Of a DNA stretch of 64,000 nucleotides, positions 44,451-52,976 are shown in pieces (position 1 is the first letter of the stretch; every line of letters starts with the position of its first letter). This DNA is from Lishizhenia tianjinensis (GTDB lineage Bacteria; Bacteroidota; Bacteroidia; Flavobacteriales_D; Crocinitomicaceae). The translations under genes were made by a program, and so were the position numbers. The notes under the pieces are model-generated. The model searched no databases. It was not told where the DNA came from and saw only the letters and a list, made by a program, of their open reading frames with translations. The DNA lies in NCBI GenBank assembly GCA_943330745.2, contig CALQIX020000015.1:1-64000 (forward strand), in the 5' to 3' direction.

Positions 44451-44510
44451 CTGTGTCTCTGCCGCTGACAGTATGTAAAATTAACTTTCGAATTAGCAGA
44501 GTGTTCGAAA
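44451..44510 (+). promoter_or_regulatory. Structured rpsA leader, possible pseudoknot
   Basis: A hairpin can form from TTTCGAA (44486-44492) and TTCGAAA (44504-44510) with an 11-nt loop. The loop contains GCAGAG (44496-44501), which is complementary to CTCTGC upstream at 44457-44462. Together these make an H-type pseudoknot-like fold in the leader of the gene for ribosomal protein S1, a place where autoregulation is known in other bacteria. No Rfam family was checked. Confidence 0.4.
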
Positions 44511-44529
44511 TACAAAACGTAAAAGCCAT

Positions 44530-46332
44530 ATGGCAAAAGGAAAAACAGAAGCAAGACCCACAGAAGGTATTGCTGATTTTAACTGGGAAGCTCTTGAATT
44601 ACAAGGGTACACCCAAGTAGAGCGTTCTGAATTATCAGATCGTTACGAAAAAACATTAACCTCTATCAACGAGAAAGAAGTTATTGAAGGTACGGTTATG
44701 ATGATTACTAAAAAAGAGGTAATCATTAACTTAGGCTACAAATCCGAAGGTGTTGTGCCTTCCAATGAGTTCCGTTACAATGCGGATTTAAAAGTAGGTG
44801 ATACAGTTGATGTTTATGTAGAATGCCAAGAAGACAAAACAGGACAATTGGTTGTTTCTCACCGTACAGCTCGTATGCACAAAGCATGGCTTCGTGTAAA
44901 TGACGTATTACGTACAGGAGAAATTATTACTGGTTTCGTTAAGTGTCGTACGAAAGGTGGATTAATCGTTGATGTTTTTGGAATTGAAGCATTTTTGCCA
45001 GGTTCTCAAATTGATGTTAAACCAATCAGAGATTACGATGTTTACGTGGGTAAAAACATGGAATTCAAAGTAGTGAAAATCAACGAAGAATTTAGAAATG
45101 TTGTTGTATCTCACAAAGCGCTGATAGAAGCTGAATTAGAAGAGCAGAAAAAACAAATCATTTCTGGTTTAGAGAAAGGTCAAGTACTAGAAGGTATTGT
45201 GAAAAACGTTACATCTTACGGTGTATTCATCGATTTAGGTGGAGTAGACGGATTGATTCACATTACAGATCTATCTTGGGGTCGCGTAACGCATCCTGAA
45301 GAAATGCTTGAATTAGACCAAAAATTAAATGTTGTAATTCTTGATTTTGATGATGATAAAAAACGTATCGCTCTTGGTTTAAAACAATTGCAACCACATC
45401 CATGGGATTCTTTAGATGCTAACTTAAATGTTGGTGATAAAGTTTCTGGGAAAGTTGTTGTTATGGCTGATTATGGTGCTTTCATCGAAATCGCTCCAGG
45501 TGTAGAAGGATTGATCCACGTTTCTGAAATGAGCTGGTCTCAACATTTACGTTCTGCTCAAGACTTCATGAAAGTAGGTGATACAGTTGAAGCTCTTATA
45601 TTGACGTTAGACAGAGAAGAAAGAAAAATGTCTTTAGGTATCAAACAATTGATGCCAGATCCATGGACTGCAATCGAAGCTAAATATTCAGTTGGTTCGA
45701 ATCACACAGCAAAAGTTAGAAACTTCACCAATTTTGGTGTGTTTGTTGAATTAGAAGAAGGTGTAGATGGATTAATTCACATCTCGGATCTTTCTTGGCA
45801 AAAGAAAATCAAACATCCATCTGAGTTCTGCAAAGTAGGTGACGAAATGGCTGTTGTTGTATTGGAAATTGATCGTGAAAGCAGAAGAATTTCTTTGGGC
45901 CACAAACAATTAGAAGAAAATCCTTGGGATGTATTCGAAACAATGTTTGCTGAAGGAACGGTTCATCAAGGTACAATTATCGATATGAAAGATAAATCAG
46001 GTATCGTTGCATTGCCTTATGGTGTAGAAGGAATCTGTCCTGCTAAACACTTGAAAAAAGAAGATGGTTCGCAAGCTGGATTGGAGGAAACACTTGATTT
46101 TAAAGTGATTGAATTCAATAAAGAAGCGAAAAAAATCGTTGTTTCTCATACTCGTTTGTTTGAAGAAGGAACAGATAAACCAACAGCTTCCAAACCGGCA
46201 GCTAAAAAACCAACTAAAGTTTCTGCCACAGATAGCGCAGTGAAAGCCGTAAATCAAACATCTGAGAAATCAACTCTTGGAGATATTGATGCATTAGCTG
46301 AGCTAAAAGAAAAAATGGAAAAAGGAGAATAA
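44530..46332 (+). CDS. rpsA: 30S ribosomal protein S1
   Basis: This 600-residue RNA-binding protein has six S1 domains. Domains 3 to 5 show the strongest motifs (GVFIDLGGVDGLIHITDLSW, GAFIEIAPGVEGLIHVSEMSW and GVFVELEEGVDGLIHISDLSW, given here up to their ends). It helps place mRNA on the 30S subunit, which matters in Bacteroidota because their start sites mostly lack strong Shine-Dalgarno sequences. The C-terminal tail is Ala/Lys/Thr-rich and probably disordered. It has its own promoter, a structured leader and a terminator. Confidence 0.97.
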   Translation: MAKGKTEARPTEGIADFNWEALELQGYTQVERSELSDRYEKTLTSINEKEVIEGTVMMITKKEVIINLGYKSEGVVPSNEFRYNADLKVGDTVDVYVECQEDKTGQLVVSHRTARMHKAWLRVNDVLRTGEIITGFVKCRTKGGLIVDVFGIEAFLPGSQIDVKPIRDYDVYVGKNMEFKVVKINEEFRNVVVSHKALIEAELEEQKKQIISGLEKGQVLEGIVKNVTSYGVFIDLGGVDGLIHITDLSWGRVTHPEEMLELDQKLNVVILDFDDDKKRIALGLKQLQPHPWDSLDANLNVGDKVSGKVVVMADYGAFIEIAPGVEGLIHVSEMSWSQHLRSAQDFMKVGDTVEALILTLDREERKMSLGIKQLMPDPWTAIEAKYSVGSNHTAKVRNFTNFGVFVELEEGVDGLIHISDLSWQKKIKHPSEFCKVGDEMAVVVLEIDRESRRISLGHKQLEENPWDVFETMFAEGTVHQGTIIDMKDKSGIVALPYGVEGICPAKHLKKEDGSQAGLEETLDFKVIEFNKEAKKIVVSHTRLFEEGTDKPTASKPAAKKPTKVSATDSAVKAVNQTSEKSTLGDIDALAELKEKMEKGE

Positions 46333-46354
46333 TCTCTTTTAGGTATATTTTCGT

Positions 46355-46384
46355 AAACGGCTGTCCCTTGGGATGGCCGTTTTT
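46355..46384 (+). terminator. Intrinsic terminator after rpsA
   Basis: A 12-bp stem with two G-U pairs (46355-46366 with 46371-46382) closes a CTTG loop and is followed by T residues. It lies 22 bp past the rpsA stop codon and overlaps the end of the convergent FKBP gene. Confidence 0.8.
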
Positions 46385-46829
46385 AGTTTATTCCAATTAC
46401 TTCTACCTCGAAAATTAAGATGGAATTTTCTGGTATTTTCTCCTTAGAACTTCTTCCATAAGCCATGTGAGGAGGACAAATAAATCGAATCTTTGTACCT
46501 ACTTTTTTTCCTACTAAAACTTCTTTCCAAGCCGCTATTAAGCCAGACATTTCCAATTGAATAGGTTTTTTTGTTTTATCAAAAACAATCCCATTTAATA
46601 AAAATCCAGTGTAGCTAACTTCCAAAATGTCGCGGATATGAATTTCATTTCCCGTACCTTCTTTTAATTGTTGTTGATACACTCCTGATTCAGACTTTTC
46701 CATCCTCCAACCTTTCTTTTTTATAAGGGATTGAATTTGAATATCTATTTGAGATTTTTCACTTTCTGAGTATCCGCCACATGAAGTAAACACAAGTAAT
46801 GTCAATATAAAAGGTAAGATAGATTTCAT
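46383..46829 (-). CDS. FKBP-type peptidyl-prolyl isomerase lipoprotein
   Basis: This 148-residue lipoprotein (lipobox VFTSC) carries an FKBP domain in its last 100 residues: VSYTGFLLNGIVFDKTKKP, LIAAWKEVLVGKKVGTKIRF, CPPHMAYGRSSKEKIPENS, LIFEVEVIGI. It should help folding of exported proteins in the periplasm. It is convergent with rpsA, with its stop codon inside the rpsA terminator. The mature part is short, and the FKBP core is intact. Confidence 0.92.
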   Translation of the reverse strand: MKSILPFILTLLVFTSCGGYSESEKSQIDIQIQSLIKKKGWRMEKSESGVYQQQLKEGTGNEIHIRDILEVSYTGFLLNGIVFDKTKKPIQLEMSGLIAAWKEVLVGKKVGTKIRFICPPHMAYGRSSKEKIPENSILIFEVEVIGIN

Positions 46830-46884
46830 TTAATTTAAATTTTGAGATGTAAAGATAATATTACCCTTCTTTCAATTCGCTTAA

Positions 46885-46912
46885 AAGACTAAATTTGTAA
46901 GACTAAATTTTG
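46885..46912 (+). repeat. Direct repeat overlapping the arginase promoter
   Basis: AAGACTAAATTT occurs at 46885-46896 and again at 46899-46910, a 14-bp step. The first copy contains the -7 element TAAATTTG (46890-46897). The second copy (TAAATTTTG) is one base longer than the consensus. The arginase ATG follows at 46934. Confidence 0.6.
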
Positions 46913-46933
46913 AAGGAATACAAACCAATTTAT

Positions 46934-47890
46934 ATGACAAAGAACATTCATTTAATTCTCAATTCTTCCGAGTTAGGAGCAGGAACACGTGGTGCTTCTC
47001 TTGGTCCTGCGGCAATACAAGTAGCTGCTAGAGAAATAGGTTCTGATTTTTTTGGAGACAAAAAAATAACTCGTATAACTGACCGAAATCATTTGCTAGA
47101 CCTACCGACAACTTTCCCATTTTCAAAACGAATTGATGGAATTGTTGATGTGGCAACAGATTTAGTTGAACAAGTGAGTAAGGTCATTGAATCTAAGGGA
47201 TTTCCATTGGTTCTTGCTGCTGATCATTCCTCTGCGGCATTTACTATTGGAGGCATTAAGAAAGCCTATCCCAACAAAAAATTAGGTGTTATTTGGATTG
47301 ATGCACATGGTGATTTACATTCTCCGTATACAACCCCTTCAGGAAATATTCATGGAATGCCACTCGCTATTGCATTGGGATTGGATAACTTGGAAAAGAA
47401 AAGAAATGAGTTGGATGGAGAAAGTGTAGCATATTGGAAAAAACTGAAAGAATTAGCCAATGCATCTTCGATGTTTCAGCCGGAAAATTTAGTTTTTATC
47501 GGTGTAAGGGATACGGAAAAAGAAGAGGAATTCCTTATGGATAAACACGGAATTCGCAATGTGAAAGTGGAGGAGGTTCGACAAAAAGGGGTTGATCAAA
47601 TAGTAAATGAAACTGTGGCGTTTTTATCGGCATGTGACATTATTTATGTTTCATTTGATGTTGATTCAATGGATCCCGATTTGACCTCATACGGGACAGG
47701 TACGCCTGTTAAAAATGGATTGACTATTGAGGAAGCAAGATCGTTGCTAGTTCAATTTACGCAAGATACCAAAACAGTTTGCTTGGAAGTGGTAGAAGTT
47801 AATCCATGTTTGGATAATAAAAAAAATAAAATGGCTGAAATTGCATTTGATTTAATTCAATCAGTTGCCGATTCGTTGTCGAAAAAATAA
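46934..47890 (+). CDS. Arginase-family ureohydrolase
   Basis: This 318-residue enzyme is of the arginase/agmatinase/formimidoylglutamase family. The manganese-binding motifs are present: VLAADHSSAAFTIGG, VIWIDAHGDLHSP and VSFDVDSMDPDL. The opening SELGAGTRGASLGPAAIQVA and the pattern in the GIGTP-like end (TGTPVKNGLTIEEA) favour arginase. I use ATG 46934; a TTG at 46910 is in frame but would start within the promoter-proximal repeat. It ends 2 bp before argS, so the two arginine-related genes are probably cotranscribed. Confidence 0.88.
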   Translation: MTKNIHLILNSSELGAGTRGASLGPAAIQVAAREIGSDFFGDKKITRITDRNHLLDLPTTFPFSKRIDGIVDVATDLVEQVSKVIESKGFPLVLAADHSSAAFTIGGIKKAYPNKKLGVIWIDAHGDLHSPYTTPSGNIHGMPLAIALGLDNLEKKRNELDGESVAYWKKLKELANASSMFQPENLVFIGVRDTEKEEEFLMDKHGIRNVKVEEVRQKGVDQIVNETVAFLSACDIIYVSFDVDSMDPDLTSYGTGTPVKNGLTIEEARSLLVQFTQDTKTVCLEVVEVNPCLDNKKNKMAEIAFDLIQSVADSLSKK

Positions 47891-47891
47891 T

Positions 47892-49790
47892 ATGGAAAGT
47901 ACGATAAAAAACTTGTTGGTTGGGCATGCTCAAACTCTTTTTGGAACTGAAATCACCGAAAGTTCGATTCAATTTCAACCAACTAGAAAGGATGTTGCCG
48001 GAGATTTTACCTTGGTGACATTCCCCTTTGTTAAAATGCTTAAATGCACACCAGAGCAAGCGGGTGAAATAATTGGGTCTTTTTTAAAAACACATTTATC
48101 GGAAATCTCTTCCTATGAAGTTATTAAAGGATTTTTAAACATCCAATTGGCTGATACGTATTGGCTAAATCAATTTAAGCAATTATCCGCTGATCCAACA
48201 TTGGGATTGCCTGCGCCGAATTCTAAGTCGTTGATTATGGTGGAGTATTCGTCACCAAATACCAATAAACCATTGCATTTAGGACATTTGCGTAATATTT
48301 TTCTTGGGTATTCAGTGTCCGAAATCTTGAAAGCAGCAGGGCATTCAGTAGTAAAAACTCAAATCATCAACGATCGCGGTATTCATATTTGTAAAAGTAT
48401 GTTAGCGTGGTTAAAATATTCACCGCAGAATGAGGTGGGTGAACGAGAAAATCCGGCCAATTCAGGAATGAAAGGAGATAAATTGGTGGGTAAATATTAC
48501 GTTGAATTTGATAAACACCTCAAACAAGAAACGGAAGCTGTTTTAAATCTTTGGTTCGCGAGTGAATTCTCTGGTTTCGATAAAAATGTTGTTGCTGAAG
48601 TGAAACGCTTGATGGAAGCACAAGTTGGAAAGGATGAAAAAGCAATTGAAACAATTCAGGATAAAATAAAGGAAATTGCCCGTAATCAAACAGATTTGAT
48701 GCGCGAAGCAAAGAATATGCTTGTGCGTTGGGAAGCCAAAGATCCTGAAGTGTATTTATTGTGGCAAACAATGAACGGTTGGGTATATCAAGGATTTGAA
48801 AAAACCTATCAAAAAATGGAGGTGGATTTCGATAAATACTATTACGAATCCGATACGTATTTACTGGGCAAAGACGTTGTTGCTAAAGGATTGAAAGAGG
48901 GGGTTTTTTACCAAAAAGAAGACGGTTCAGTTTGGATTGATTTAACGGAGGATGGATTAGATGAAAAATTGTTACTTCGCTCCGATGGAACCGCAGTTTA
49001 TATTACCCAAGATATAGGAACAGCAATTGAGCGTTTCAATGATTACCCGGATATTAAAGGAATGGTGTATACGGTTGGAAACGAACAAGATTATCATTTC
49101 AAGGTGCTTTTTCTGATTCTTCAAAAAATGGGATATGAATGGGCGAAAAATTGCTTCCATTTGTCATATGGTATGGTTGATCTTCCTACAGGTAAAATGA
49201 AATCTCGGGAAGGAACAGTTGTAGATGCAGATGATTTGATGGATGAAGTAATCGCTTCAGCAACCGAGATGACAAAAGAGCGAGGACATTTAGATGGATT
49301 GAGTCAACAAGATAAAGACAGATTGTATACCAATATTGGATTGGGAGGATTGAAGTATTATCTTTTGAAGGTAGATCCTAAAAAACGAATGTTGTTTAAT
49401 CCTGCTGAATCCATTGAATTGAACGGTCATACAGGTCCATTTATTCAATATGCACATGCACGCATTAAATCACTTTTAGGTAAGAGTACTGAAGATTATT
49501 CGACTTGGAATACGCCGAATTTAGGTTCTGAGGAAAAACAAATTATCAAAACACTCAACATATTTCCTGAAGTAATTCAAACCGCAGCAACAGAATATTC
49601 TCCGGCATTATTAGCTAATTATTTGTTTGACTTGGTGAAGGAGTACAACCATTTCTACCAAAGTGTGAGTATATTAAGTGAGGAGCATATAGACACGCGA
49701 AAACTACGATTAGCGATCAGTGCAACTGTTTCAAAAGTGGCTTCAACCGGAATGAAATTATTGGGCGTTCACGTTCCGGAGAGAATGTAG
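47892..49790 (+). CDS. argS: Arginyl-tRNA synthetase
   Basis: This 632-residue class I synthetase charges tRNA-Arg. The N-terminal domain is followed by SSPNTNKPLHLGHLRN (HIGH motif as HLGH), IINDRGIHICKSMLAW, the KMSKS equivalent KMKSREGTVV and the C-terminal anticodon-binding domain with GPFIQYAHARIKSLL and LANYLFDLVKEYNHFY. I start at ATG 47892, because the longer frame would run into the arginase gene. It follows that gene by 1 bp, a coupled pair. It is convergent with mazF. Confidence 0.97.
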   Translation: MESTIKNLLVGHAQTLFGTEITESSIQFQPTRKDVAGDFTLVTFPFVKMLKCTPEQAGEIIGSFLKTHLSEISSYEVIKGFLNIQLADTYWLNQFKQLSADPTLGLPAPNSKSLIMVEYSSPNTNKPLHLGHLRNIFLGYSVSEILKAAGHSVVKTQIINDRGIHICKSMLAWLKYSPQNEVGERENPANSGMKGDKLVGKYYVEFDKHLKQETEAVLNLWFASEFSGFDKNVVAEVKRLMEAQVGKDEKAIETIQDKIKEIARNQTDLMREAKNMLVRWEAKDPEVYLLWQTMNGWVYQGFEKTYQKMEVDFDKYYYESDTYLLGKDVVAKGLKEGVFYQKEDGSVWIDLTEDGLDEKLLLRSDGTAVYITQDIGTAIERFNDYPDIKGMVYTVGNEQDYHFKVLFLILQKMGYEWAKNCFHLSYGMVDLPTGKMKSREGTVVDADDLMDEVIASATEMTKERGHLDGLSQQDKDRLYTNIGLGGLKYYLLKVDPKKRMLFNPAESIELNGHTGPFIQYAHARIKSLLGKSTEDYSTWNTPNLGSEEKQIIKTLNIFPEVIQTAATEYSPALLANYLFDLVKEYNHFYQSVSILSEEHIDTRKLRLAISATVSKVASTGMKLLGVHVPERM

Positions 49791-49802
49791 GGGATTGTAA
49801 AA

Positions 49803-50126
49803 TTAATCCACAAAAGTTTCTCTAATCACTTGTTTGCATTCTTTTATCTCCTTACTTGTTATGGAATTAAAAGTTTTAACGATTCTGGTTTTATCTATGG
49901 TACGGATTTGATCAATTACAATCCAACCTTCTCGATTATTGTGTTTTATTTTTACTCGTGTTGGGTATTTACGACTGGTTGAAGTCATAGGTGCTATGGT
50001 AATAGTCTTCAAATTGTCATTCATTTCATTTGGTGAAAGAATAACACAAGGTCTCGTTTTTTGAATTTCACTTCCAATAGTTGGATCCAAATTTACCAAT
50101 ACAATTTGATACTGATTTATTTCCAT
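49803..50126 (-). CDS. mazF: MazF/PemK-type toxin (endoribonuclease)
   Basis: This 107-residue protein matches the MazF/PemK toxin family: QIVLVNLDPTIGSEIQKTRPCVIL, TITIAPMTSTSRKYPTRVKI and GWIVIDQIRTIDKTRIVK (quoted up to about 20 residues each). MazF enzymes cleave single-stranded RNA. The gene overlaps its antitoxin gene by 10 bp, the usual layout. It is the second gene of a two-gene operon, ending 12 bp from argS on the opposite strand. Confidence 0.9.
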   Translation of the reverse strand: MEINQYQIVLVNLDPTIGSEIQKTRPCVILSPNEMNDNLKTITIAPMTSTSRKYPTRVKIKHNNREGWIVIDQIRTIDKTRIVKTFNSITSKEIKECKQVIRETFVD

Positions 50127-50362
50127 TCATCGAAATTTTCATCCTCAAAAACGTCATCCATCAAGAGTTGATCATCACCTGCTTCATGCATCTTTTGAAA
50201 CGCCTCATTCCATCCTTTTCGTGGTTCTGAAATAGGTCGCAGAATAATTTGACCTTTTTCCAAGATTAGCTCAACTCTATCAACAATGTTATATCTATCA
50301 ATGATTGATTTTGTTAATCGAAAACCTTTTGAATTCCCGATTTTGATGATTGAAAGTTCCAT
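50117..50362 (-). CDS. mazE: MazE-like AbrB-family antitoxin
   Basis: This 81-residue protein has an N-terminal AbrB/MazE swapped-hairpin domain (SIIKIGNSKGFRLTKSIID, VELILEKGQIILRPI) and an acidic C-terminal tail (DDVFEDENFDEW) that should bind and block MazF. As in typical pairs it comes first and would bind its own promoter. It is preceded by a well-formed promoter at 50383-50412. Confidence 0.9.
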   Translation of the reverse strand: MELSIIKIGNSKGFRLTKSIIDRYNIVDRVELILEKGQIILRPISEPRKGWNEAFQKMHEAGDDQLLMDDVFEDENFDEWK

Positions 50363-50382
50363 TTTTTTGATTTATGTAATTA

Positions 50383-50412
50383 CAAAGTTATTACAATTAA
50401 ATCTAAAATCAA
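50383..50412 (-). promoter_or_regulatory. mazEF promoter
   Basis: On the minus strand TTG (50410-50412) and TAACTTTG (50383-50390) are 19 bp apart, an ideal Bacteroidota promoter. The motif TTGTAAT occurs twice around the -7 box (TTGTAATAAC and TTTGTAATTAC), which may be MazE operator half-sites. The antitoxin ATG is 20 bp downstream. Confidence 0.75.
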
Positions 50413-50579
50413 AAAATAGTTACAAAACCAAACCTATTTAAACAAGCGATGCATCCAATGTCTTTTGTGTGGATGTTCGTTATACCTTGTTATTTTCATC
50501 CCAAACTCACGTTATTTTAAGTTGGAATACCTCTAAATTGATGGCTTATTAATCGATAATTAACCTATTTTTGGATTTA

Positions 50580-51296
50580 TCAATAAGAGGGCATGATGTT
50601 TTTCCTCCAAAGATTTTTTGCAAAGTCTTTAAATTCTTTTGGTCCTTCCTTGAATGCTTTATCTAAAGTAAATTCACCCCCTAAATAGTCACCTGGCCCA
50701 AATTCTATTTTATTTTGACCACTCATTTTGAAGCGTGAATTACCTTCATACATAATGATTTTCATATCAGCCGGACTTACATCACCACGACATGCTTTTT
50801 TATACATTATCCAAACTTCACCAAGTCCATTTTTATCGAGGTCGGTGACCTGTAATGTGTTTTTAATGAAATTTGCTTCCAAATCAGTAGGGCAATCGTG
50901 AATGAAATCATTTACTTTCCATGAGGATTCAGCTTCATTTTCAGAAACTAAGAAGTGATATGCATTCAAGTCGGCATCCGTCCCATCATTTTCATGTTTT
51001 ACTTTGGGATTTTGATAAATACCAGTTTCTGTTGTTATAACAATATTATCTCCATTATTATCAATCCATCTCAATGCTTGTTTAATATTACCTGTATATT
51101 TTATTCCTTTCGGCAAATTCTTTAAATCAAGTTTCACCATTTCAATGGTGTCTAGCTTCTTTTTATCACTATTTTCTGATGTGTCAACTACTTGTGGAGT
51201 TTTTGCAGGTGTCGAATTTGAAGTGGATTTTGTTTCACTTGAATCACAACCTACCATTAAAAGGCTAACGAAAAATAAGGCACTGATTTGTTTCAT
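50580..51296 (-). CDS. Lipoprotein of the M949_RS01915-like family
   Basis: This 238-residue lipoprotein (lipobox LLMVGC) has a Ser/Thr/Lys-rich linker. The body reads VITTETGIYQNPKV, AYHFLVSENEAESSWKVNDFIHDCP, VTDLDKNGLGEVWIMYKKACRGDVSPADMKIIMYEGN (in pieces), FDPGDYLGGEF-type end. I recall this conserved pattern from proteins annotated as M949_RS01915 family surface polysaccharide biosynthesis protein, but that name is a database label without shown activity. The gene stands alone on the minus strand. Confidence 0.7.
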   Translation of the reverse strand: MKQISALFFVSLLMVGCDSSETKSTSNSTPAKTPQVVDTSENSDKKKLDTIEMVKLDLKNLPKGIKYTGNIKQALRWIDNNGDNIVITTETGIYQNPKVKHENDGTDADLNAYHFLVSENEAESSWKVNDFIHDCPTDLEANFIKNTLQVTDLDKNGLGEVWIMYKKACRGDVSPADMKIIMYEGNSRFKMSGQNKIEFGPGDYLGGEFTLDKAFKEGPKEFKDFAKNLWRKNIMPSY

Positions 51297-51472
51297 ACTT
51301 ATTATTAATTACATTTTTGAATTGAGTTTACCAAAGTAGAATAAGGCAAAAATGAAGCACAAATATAAAAGGAAATTTTACATTTTTTATATAGATAAAT
51401 AGTAGAAAACCACTTAACTTTTACAATTAGAGTTTGTTGTTGCAATTTTATCATCCAATTTAGTAAAAACAG

Positions 51473-51480
51473 TACATTTG
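51473..51480 (+). promoter_or_regulatory. Candidate promoter -7 element for the hbd-like gene
   Basis: TACATTTG matches TAnnTTTG and lies 18 bp ahead of the ATG at 51499. A TTG -33 element at the ideal distance is not seen. Confidence 0.5.
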
Positions 51481-51498
51481 TAAAAAAAAGAATCAATC

Positions 51499-52389
51499 AT
51501 GAAAAACGTTGCAGTTATTGGTGCAGGAACAATGGGAAATGGAATTGCTCATGTATTCGCACAATTCGGATATACAGTAAATTTAATTGATGTTTCCGCG
51601 GCATCACTAGAAAAAGCATTGGCTACAATTGCTAAAAACTTAGATCGCCAAGTGGCTAAAGGAGCATTGACTGAAGAAGAAAAAGCTGCTACTATGAATA
51701 ACTTGACAACTTTTACAGCCGTAAAAGAAGGTGTTCATGGCGTTCAATTAGTGGTTGAAGCAGCGACAGAAAATATTGATTTGAAATTGAAAATATTCAA
51801 AGAATTAGATGAAGTTACCGATCCTACAGTTATTTTGGCGACAAATACATCATCCATATCCATTACTAAAATTGCATCGGTTACCAATCGCGCGGATAAA
51901 GTAATTGGAATGCATTTTATGAATCCGGTTCCTGTGATGAAATTGGTTGAAATTATCCGTGGATATTCTACTTCCGATGAAGTGACTGAATTAATCATGG
52001 AAACTTCTAAAAAGTTAGGTAAAGTTCCTGTAGAAGTAAATGATTATCCTGGATTCGTAGCCAACAGAATTTTGATGCCGATGATCAATGAAGCGATTTA
52101 TACCTTGTATGAAGGAGTTGCTGGTGTGGAAGAAATTGACACTGTAATGAAATTGGGTATGGCTCATCCAATGGGACCACTTCAATTGGCTGATTTCATC
52201 GGATTGGACGTTTGTTTGGCGATCTTACATGTACTTCACGATGGTTTTGGAAACCCAAAATACGCTCCATGTCCCTTATTAGTGAATATGGTTACAGCCG
52301 GTAAAAAAGGCGTAAAAACCGGAGAAGGATTCTATTCTTGGACTCATGGTACTAAAGATTTGATTGTTGCGGAAAATTTTAAGAAATAA
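51499..52389 (+). CDS. 3-hydroxybutyryl/3-hydroxyacyl-CoA dehydrogenase
   Basis: This 296-residue NAD-dependent dehydrogenase has the Rossmann motif GAGTMGNGIAHV, the catalytic pair region IGMHFMNPVPVMKLVEII (His) and NDYPGFVANRILMPMINEA, followed by the C-terminal domain with MGPLQLADFIGLD. It oxidises or reduces 3-hydroxyacyl-CoA, probably in fatty-acid or butyrate metabolism (the hbd/fadB-like group). It is likely cytoplasmic and monocistronic, with its own promoter element and terminator. Confidence 0.93.
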   Translation: MKNVAVIGAGTMGNGIAHVFAQFGYTVNLIDVSAASLEKALATIAKNLDRQVAKGALTEEEKAATMNNLTTFTAVKEGVHGVQLVVEAATENIDLKLKIFKELDEVTDPTVILATNTSSISITKIASVTNRADKVIGMHFMNPVPVMKLVEIIRGYSTSDEVTELIMETSKKLGKVPVEVNDYPGFVANRILMPMINEAIYTLYEGVAGVEEIDTVMKLGMAHPMGPLQLADFIGLDVCLAILHVLHDGFGNPKYAPCPLLVNMVTAGKKGVKTGEGFYSWTHGTKDLIVAENFKK

Positions 52390-52420
52390 GGGGTTTCTAT
52401 TTAAAATTATTGTTTTCTTT

Positions 52421-52456
52421 AAATCTTGATGATTTTATTCATCAAGATTTTTTTTT
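52421..52456 (+). terminator. Intrinsic terminator after the hbd-like gene
   Basis: A 12-bp stem (AAATCTTGATGA at 52421-52432 with 52439-52450) has a 6-nt loop and is followed by a T run to 52456. It separates the dehydrogenase gene from the following accessory cassette. Confidence 0.88.
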
Positions 52457-52538
52457 GTAAAAAATACTTTAATTTTATCGCGACACATTTTGACGTCTCA
52501 AATATTCATTTTTGTATTCTAATAAAATACATGGTAAT

Positions 52539-52976
52539 ATGAGAATGATTAAAAAGGAAAACTCAATTGAGGTTAATATAAATGAAAAAGAAAAACTTGA
52601 ATTAATTGAAAAAAGGGTTGAAATTCAGAAAAAAAGACTCGACATTAAGAAGGAAAAAATGGAAATGAGTAAACTTGGTGTTGAAACCGAGAAAGAACAA
52701 TTAGATTTAATTGAAAAACGGGTTGAAATTAGGTCAAAGCAAATAGAAAATAAAAAATCAAAGTTAGATTTAGACGAGCTTGATCTGAGAAATAAAAGGG
52801 AAGTAGATAGAATGGTTAGTAACAAAATATTTTCAGTGCTGTTACCGCTTATGGTTACTACAATTGATGCGGATAGAACAATCTTGGGAAGTGAACCATT
52901 TTATACGCCACTTTTGTCCGGAAAAAACAAAGAAATTGCAATGAATAAATTAATGGATTTAATAACTAAACTGTGA
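52539..52976 (+). CDS. Coiled-coil protein, first gene of accessory cassette (145 aa)
   Basis: I start at ATG 52539 (in frame, the longest frame uses TTG 52512; ATG 52545 is also possible). The first two thirds is a continuous E/K/L/I coiled coil with an internal repeat: LIEKRVEI appears twice, 35 residues (five heptads) apart. The last third is a small folded-looking part (SNKIFSVLLPLMVTTIDADR, EPFYTPLLSGKNKE). It resembles no family I know. It overlaps the next gene by 4 bp (GTGA), so all three cassette genes are probably coupled. A structural or sensor subunit is possible. Confidence 0.7.
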   Translation: MRMIKKENSIEVNINEKEKLELIEKRVEIQKKRLDIKKEKMEMSKLGVETEKEQLDLIEKRVEIRSKQIENKKSKLDLDELDLRNKREVDRMVSNKIFSVLLPLMVTTIDADRTILGSEPFYTPLLSGKNKEIAMNKLMDLITKL

